From Eulemur rufifrons (lineage: Eukaryota; Chordata; Mammalia; Primates; Lemuridae), in assembly GCF_041146395.1 (NCBI RefSeq), contig NW_027182879.1, positions 243,501 through 307,500 of the forward strand: 64,000 nt of DNA, read 5' to 3'. This document shows, one piece after another, positions 61,244-64,000 of the stretch. The position numbers were made by a program, and so were the translations under genes. Under the pieces are notes generated by a model. It saw nothing but the letters and a program-made list of their open reading frames with translations, did no database searches and was not told the origin of the DNA. Within the stretch, counting starts at the first letter, position 1, and the number at the start of each line of letters is the position of its first letter.

Positions 61244-63112
61244 ACCCTAACCAGAACCCCTAAAGCTAACCCTGAACCCTATCCCTAACATAGCAGTAAA
61301 CTTTAACCCTAAACCTAAGCCCACCCCGTAACCCTAATCCTATCCTTTTACCCTAAAACTAATCCCTAAACCTAACCCCTATACCTCACCCTAACTCTAA
61401 CCCCAATCCTAATTCTAATCATACCCCTTCAAAACACTCACTCCTAACCGCTAACCCTAACACTAACCAAAAACCCTAATCACTAATCCCTAACCCTAAC
61501 GCTTAACCTTTACCCTAACCGTTAACCCTCACCCTAAATCTTAACACTGACCCTAACCTTAACCTTTAACTCTAAGCCTAACCCTTAACCCTACAGTAAG
61601 GAAGACCCTTAATGCTAATGGGATCCCTTATCCCTAACCCTAACACTACAGCTAAAAATAACCCTAACCTTGGATGCTTAAACCTAACTCCTAACACTTA
61701 CTTCAACCCCAAACCCTAACACTAATCCTAAGGATTAAACCTAACCCTATCTCTTAACCCTAACGCTAGCCCTTACCCTAACGCCTAGATCTAACCCTAA
61801 ATGTAACCTACCGGCTAATCCTAGCCTTAAGCCCTAATGCTAACTCTAACCCTGAACCCTAAACCTACCCGTAACCCTTAACACTAACCCTATCCGTGAA
61901 CCTTAATCCTGACCCTAACCATTACCCGCACCCAAGCATTTAACCCTGACACTAACCCTAATCCTTAATGCTAACCCTAACACTAAACCCTAACCCTAAG
62001 CCCAACACTTAACCCTAATCCTATCCCTTAACCCTAACCCTAACCCTAATGCTACCCCCTAAACGTAACCCTAACCGTGACCAGTAAACCTAACCCTAAC
62101 CTCTAACACAAACCATAGCACATAACTCTAACCCTAAAACTAACCCTAACCCTAACCCTCAACCCTAACTCTTAACCTTAACCCTAAGCGTTAACTCTCA
62201 TGCTAACCTTTAATCCTAACCCTAATCCTAATCTTCAACCCTAAACCTAACACTTAACCCTAACCCTGTACCAAACCCTAACCCCTCATCTTAACCCTAA
62301 CCGTAAACCTCAACCCTAAACCAAAGTGTAACCATTAAACCTAAGAGTAAACTTTAACCCTAACCCTAATCCCTAACCGGAAGCCCTCACCCTAACACTA
62401 AACTTCATCCTTAACCATAACCATAATCCTAACCCTAAATCTAATTCTCAGACTTCTTGCTTTCTTAGAGTTTAGAAAGCCTGCAATCCTCCCATGCCAT
62501 GCGTGAAAGGAGGCTCTACCACTGTGTCCTGCATGAAACCCACGGGCCCATACCCAGATTATGATAGAGTGGGTTCCTGGGTACAATCCCAGCCCCCTAA
62601 ACTCCCCCCGCGCGCCTACTGCAGACAGGGCCCGTGCGCTAAGCATAAACAATACCTTTAACAGATAACCCTAACCCTGAACATAACACCCAACCCTGTT
62701 CCTATTTCTCCCCTTAACACGTAAACCTCACCGTGCGCCTAACTTTAACCTCTTATCCTAACGTTAATGCATAACCCATTTCCTGAGAACAACCCCTATC
62801 CCATAATTCTAACCCTATCTCCTAGTCATCACTGTGACACCTAATCCCTAACCCTAATTCTAAACCGCTAACCCTAACCGTAACCCTACCTACAACCCTA
62901 ACACTGACAGTAACCCTTACTTCTAACCCCAACGCTATGCCTAACAAAAACCCTAACCCTTGACCCTAACCCTTCACCCTAACCCCTAAGCCTTAACATA
63001 ACCCTTAACCCTAATCCTAATCCTAACCATTAAATCTAACCCTAGCTCTTAAAGCTAACCCTAAACCTTACCCTCAGGACTACACCTAACCCTGACACTA
63101 ACCTAACACCTA
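61244..63112 (-). repeat. 1.87-kb telomeric higher-order repeat, full copy
   Basis: CCAGAACCCCTAAAGCTAAC recurs after 1869 bp. It matches 2491-4366 closely, including CAGTAAGGAAGACCC and AATGGGATCCCTTATCC. Confidence 0.86.
62441..62646 (-). repeat. P3 island
   Basis: CATGCGTGAAAGGAGGC, CCAGATTATGATAGAGTGGG, GGGTACAATCCCAGCCCCC; nearest relative is 3695-3902. Confidence 0.9.
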
Positions 63113-64000
63113 ACCCTAACCAGAACCCCTAAAGCTAACTCTGAACCCTATCCCTAACACTAGCAGTAAACTTAACCCTATACCTAAGCCCAACCTGTAA
63201 CCCTAATCCTATCCTTTTACCCTAAAACTAACCCCTAAACCTAACCCCTATACCTCACCCTAACTCTAACCCCAATCCTAATTCTAATCATACCCCTTCA
63301 TAAAACACTAACTCCTAACGGCTAACCCTAACATTAACCAAAAACCCTAATCACTAATCCCTAACCCTAACGCTTAACCTTTACCCTAACCGTTAACCCT
63401 CACCCTAAATCTTAACACTGACCCTAACCTTAACCTTTAACTCTAAGCCTAACCCTTAACCCTACAGTAAGGAAGACCCTTAATGCTAATGGGATCCCTT
63501 ATCCCTAACCCTAACACTACAGCTAAAAATAACCCTAACCTTGGATCCTTAAACCTAACCCCTAACACTTACTTTAACCCCAAACCCTAACCCTAATCCT
63601 AAGCATTAAACCTAACCCTATCTCTTAACCCTAACGCTAGCCCTTACCCTAACGCCTAGATCTAACCCTAAATCTAACCTACCGCCTAATCCTAACCTTA
63701 AGGCCTAATGCTAACTCTAACCTTGAACCCTAAACCTACCCGTAACTCTTAACACTAACCCTATCCGTGAACCTTAACCCTGACTCTAACCATTACGCGC
63801 ACCCATGCATTTAACCCTGACCCTAACTCTAATCCTTAATGCTAACCCTAACACTAAACCCTAACCCTAAGCCCAACACTTATCCCTAATCCTATCCCTT
63901 AACCCTAACCCTAACCCTAATGCTACCCCCTAAACGTAACCCTAACCGTGACCAGTAAACCTAACCCTAACCTCTAACACAAACCACAGCACATAACTGT
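63113..64000 (-). repeat. 1.87-kb telomeric higher-order repeat, partial copy cut by window end
   Basis: Follows the preceding copy marker for marker (CACTACAGCTAAAAATAACC near 63522, CGCCTAGATCTAACCC near 63652, CGTGACCAGTAAACC near 63947). The array continues past the window. Confidence 0.86.

Larger units (their letters stand above)
36756..64000 (-). repeat. Degenerate telomere-type array, CCCTAA on the + strand
   Basis: CCCTAA variants fill all intervals between islands to the end of the window. The left part (to about 46 kb) has diverged P/Q alternation. The right part carries near-identical duplicated blocks. No gene, RNA gene or transposon was seen in any interval. Confidence 0.93.

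Noticed and set aside
1..64000. tRNA, rRNA or other structured RNA genes
   Set aside because: No cloverleaf landmarks (A and B box with CCA-proximal pairing) or rRNA core words were seen on either strand. A covariance-model search was not possible here.

Overview
The window holds no convincing gene. It is eukaryotic satellite DNA of subtelomeric or interstitial-telomeric type. Most of it is degenerate vertebrate-type telomere repeat (TTAGGG on one strand, CCCTAA on the other), in which perfect runs rarely exceed four or five units. TTAGGG is typical of vertebrates and many other metazoans but is also found in fungi and some protists, so 'metazoan, probably vertebrate' is an inference. I do not recognise any of the satellites as a named family.

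Layout: (1) 1-2489, about 4.5 tandem copies of a ~550-bp satellite (here called satA). (2) 2490-5990, CCCTAA-orientation degenerate telomeric array built on a ~1.87-kb higher-order repeat (HOR), with three non-telomeric islands. (3) 5991-18600, about 130 monomers of a ~95-bp satellite (satB). The array reads in one orientation to about 10815 and in the opposite orientation from there on. Together with its telomeric flanks it forms a large imperfect palindrome (about 5365-10814 against about 13480-19230). (4) 18600-36755, TTAGGG-orientation degenerate array with a 4.1-kb HOR at its left end. (5) 36756-64000, CCCTAA-orientation array, joined head-to-head to the previous block and containing very recent segmental duplications (1702-bp and 4839-bp offsets).

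More than 50 islands of about 150-205 bp interrupt the telomeric arrays. All appear to be variants of one ancestral module: a GGGCAC.GG.CCTGT-like tip, then CATGCAGGAC, CACGCATGGCATGG and TTGTAGGCTT, ending in TGAGAATTAG. I sort them into P (subtypes P1, P2, P3 and intermediates), Q (Qa, Qb) and truncated R1/R2 forms. The island orientation always follows the strand of the surrounding telomeric repeat. The ~95-bp satB monomer shares about 40 bp with the far end of this module, so the two main repeat classes are probably related by descent.

Open frames of 60-105 codons recur throughout. They are translations of repeats, change frame between copies and resemble no protein family I know, so none is annotated as a gene. 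Function, if any, would be at the level of DNA or chromatin (chromosome-end structure, TERRA-like transcription, recombination). Strand flips and near-identical duplications are also the features an assembler is most likely to get wrong. Island coordinates are good to about 5-10 bp; block boundaries are softer, as stated in the entries.
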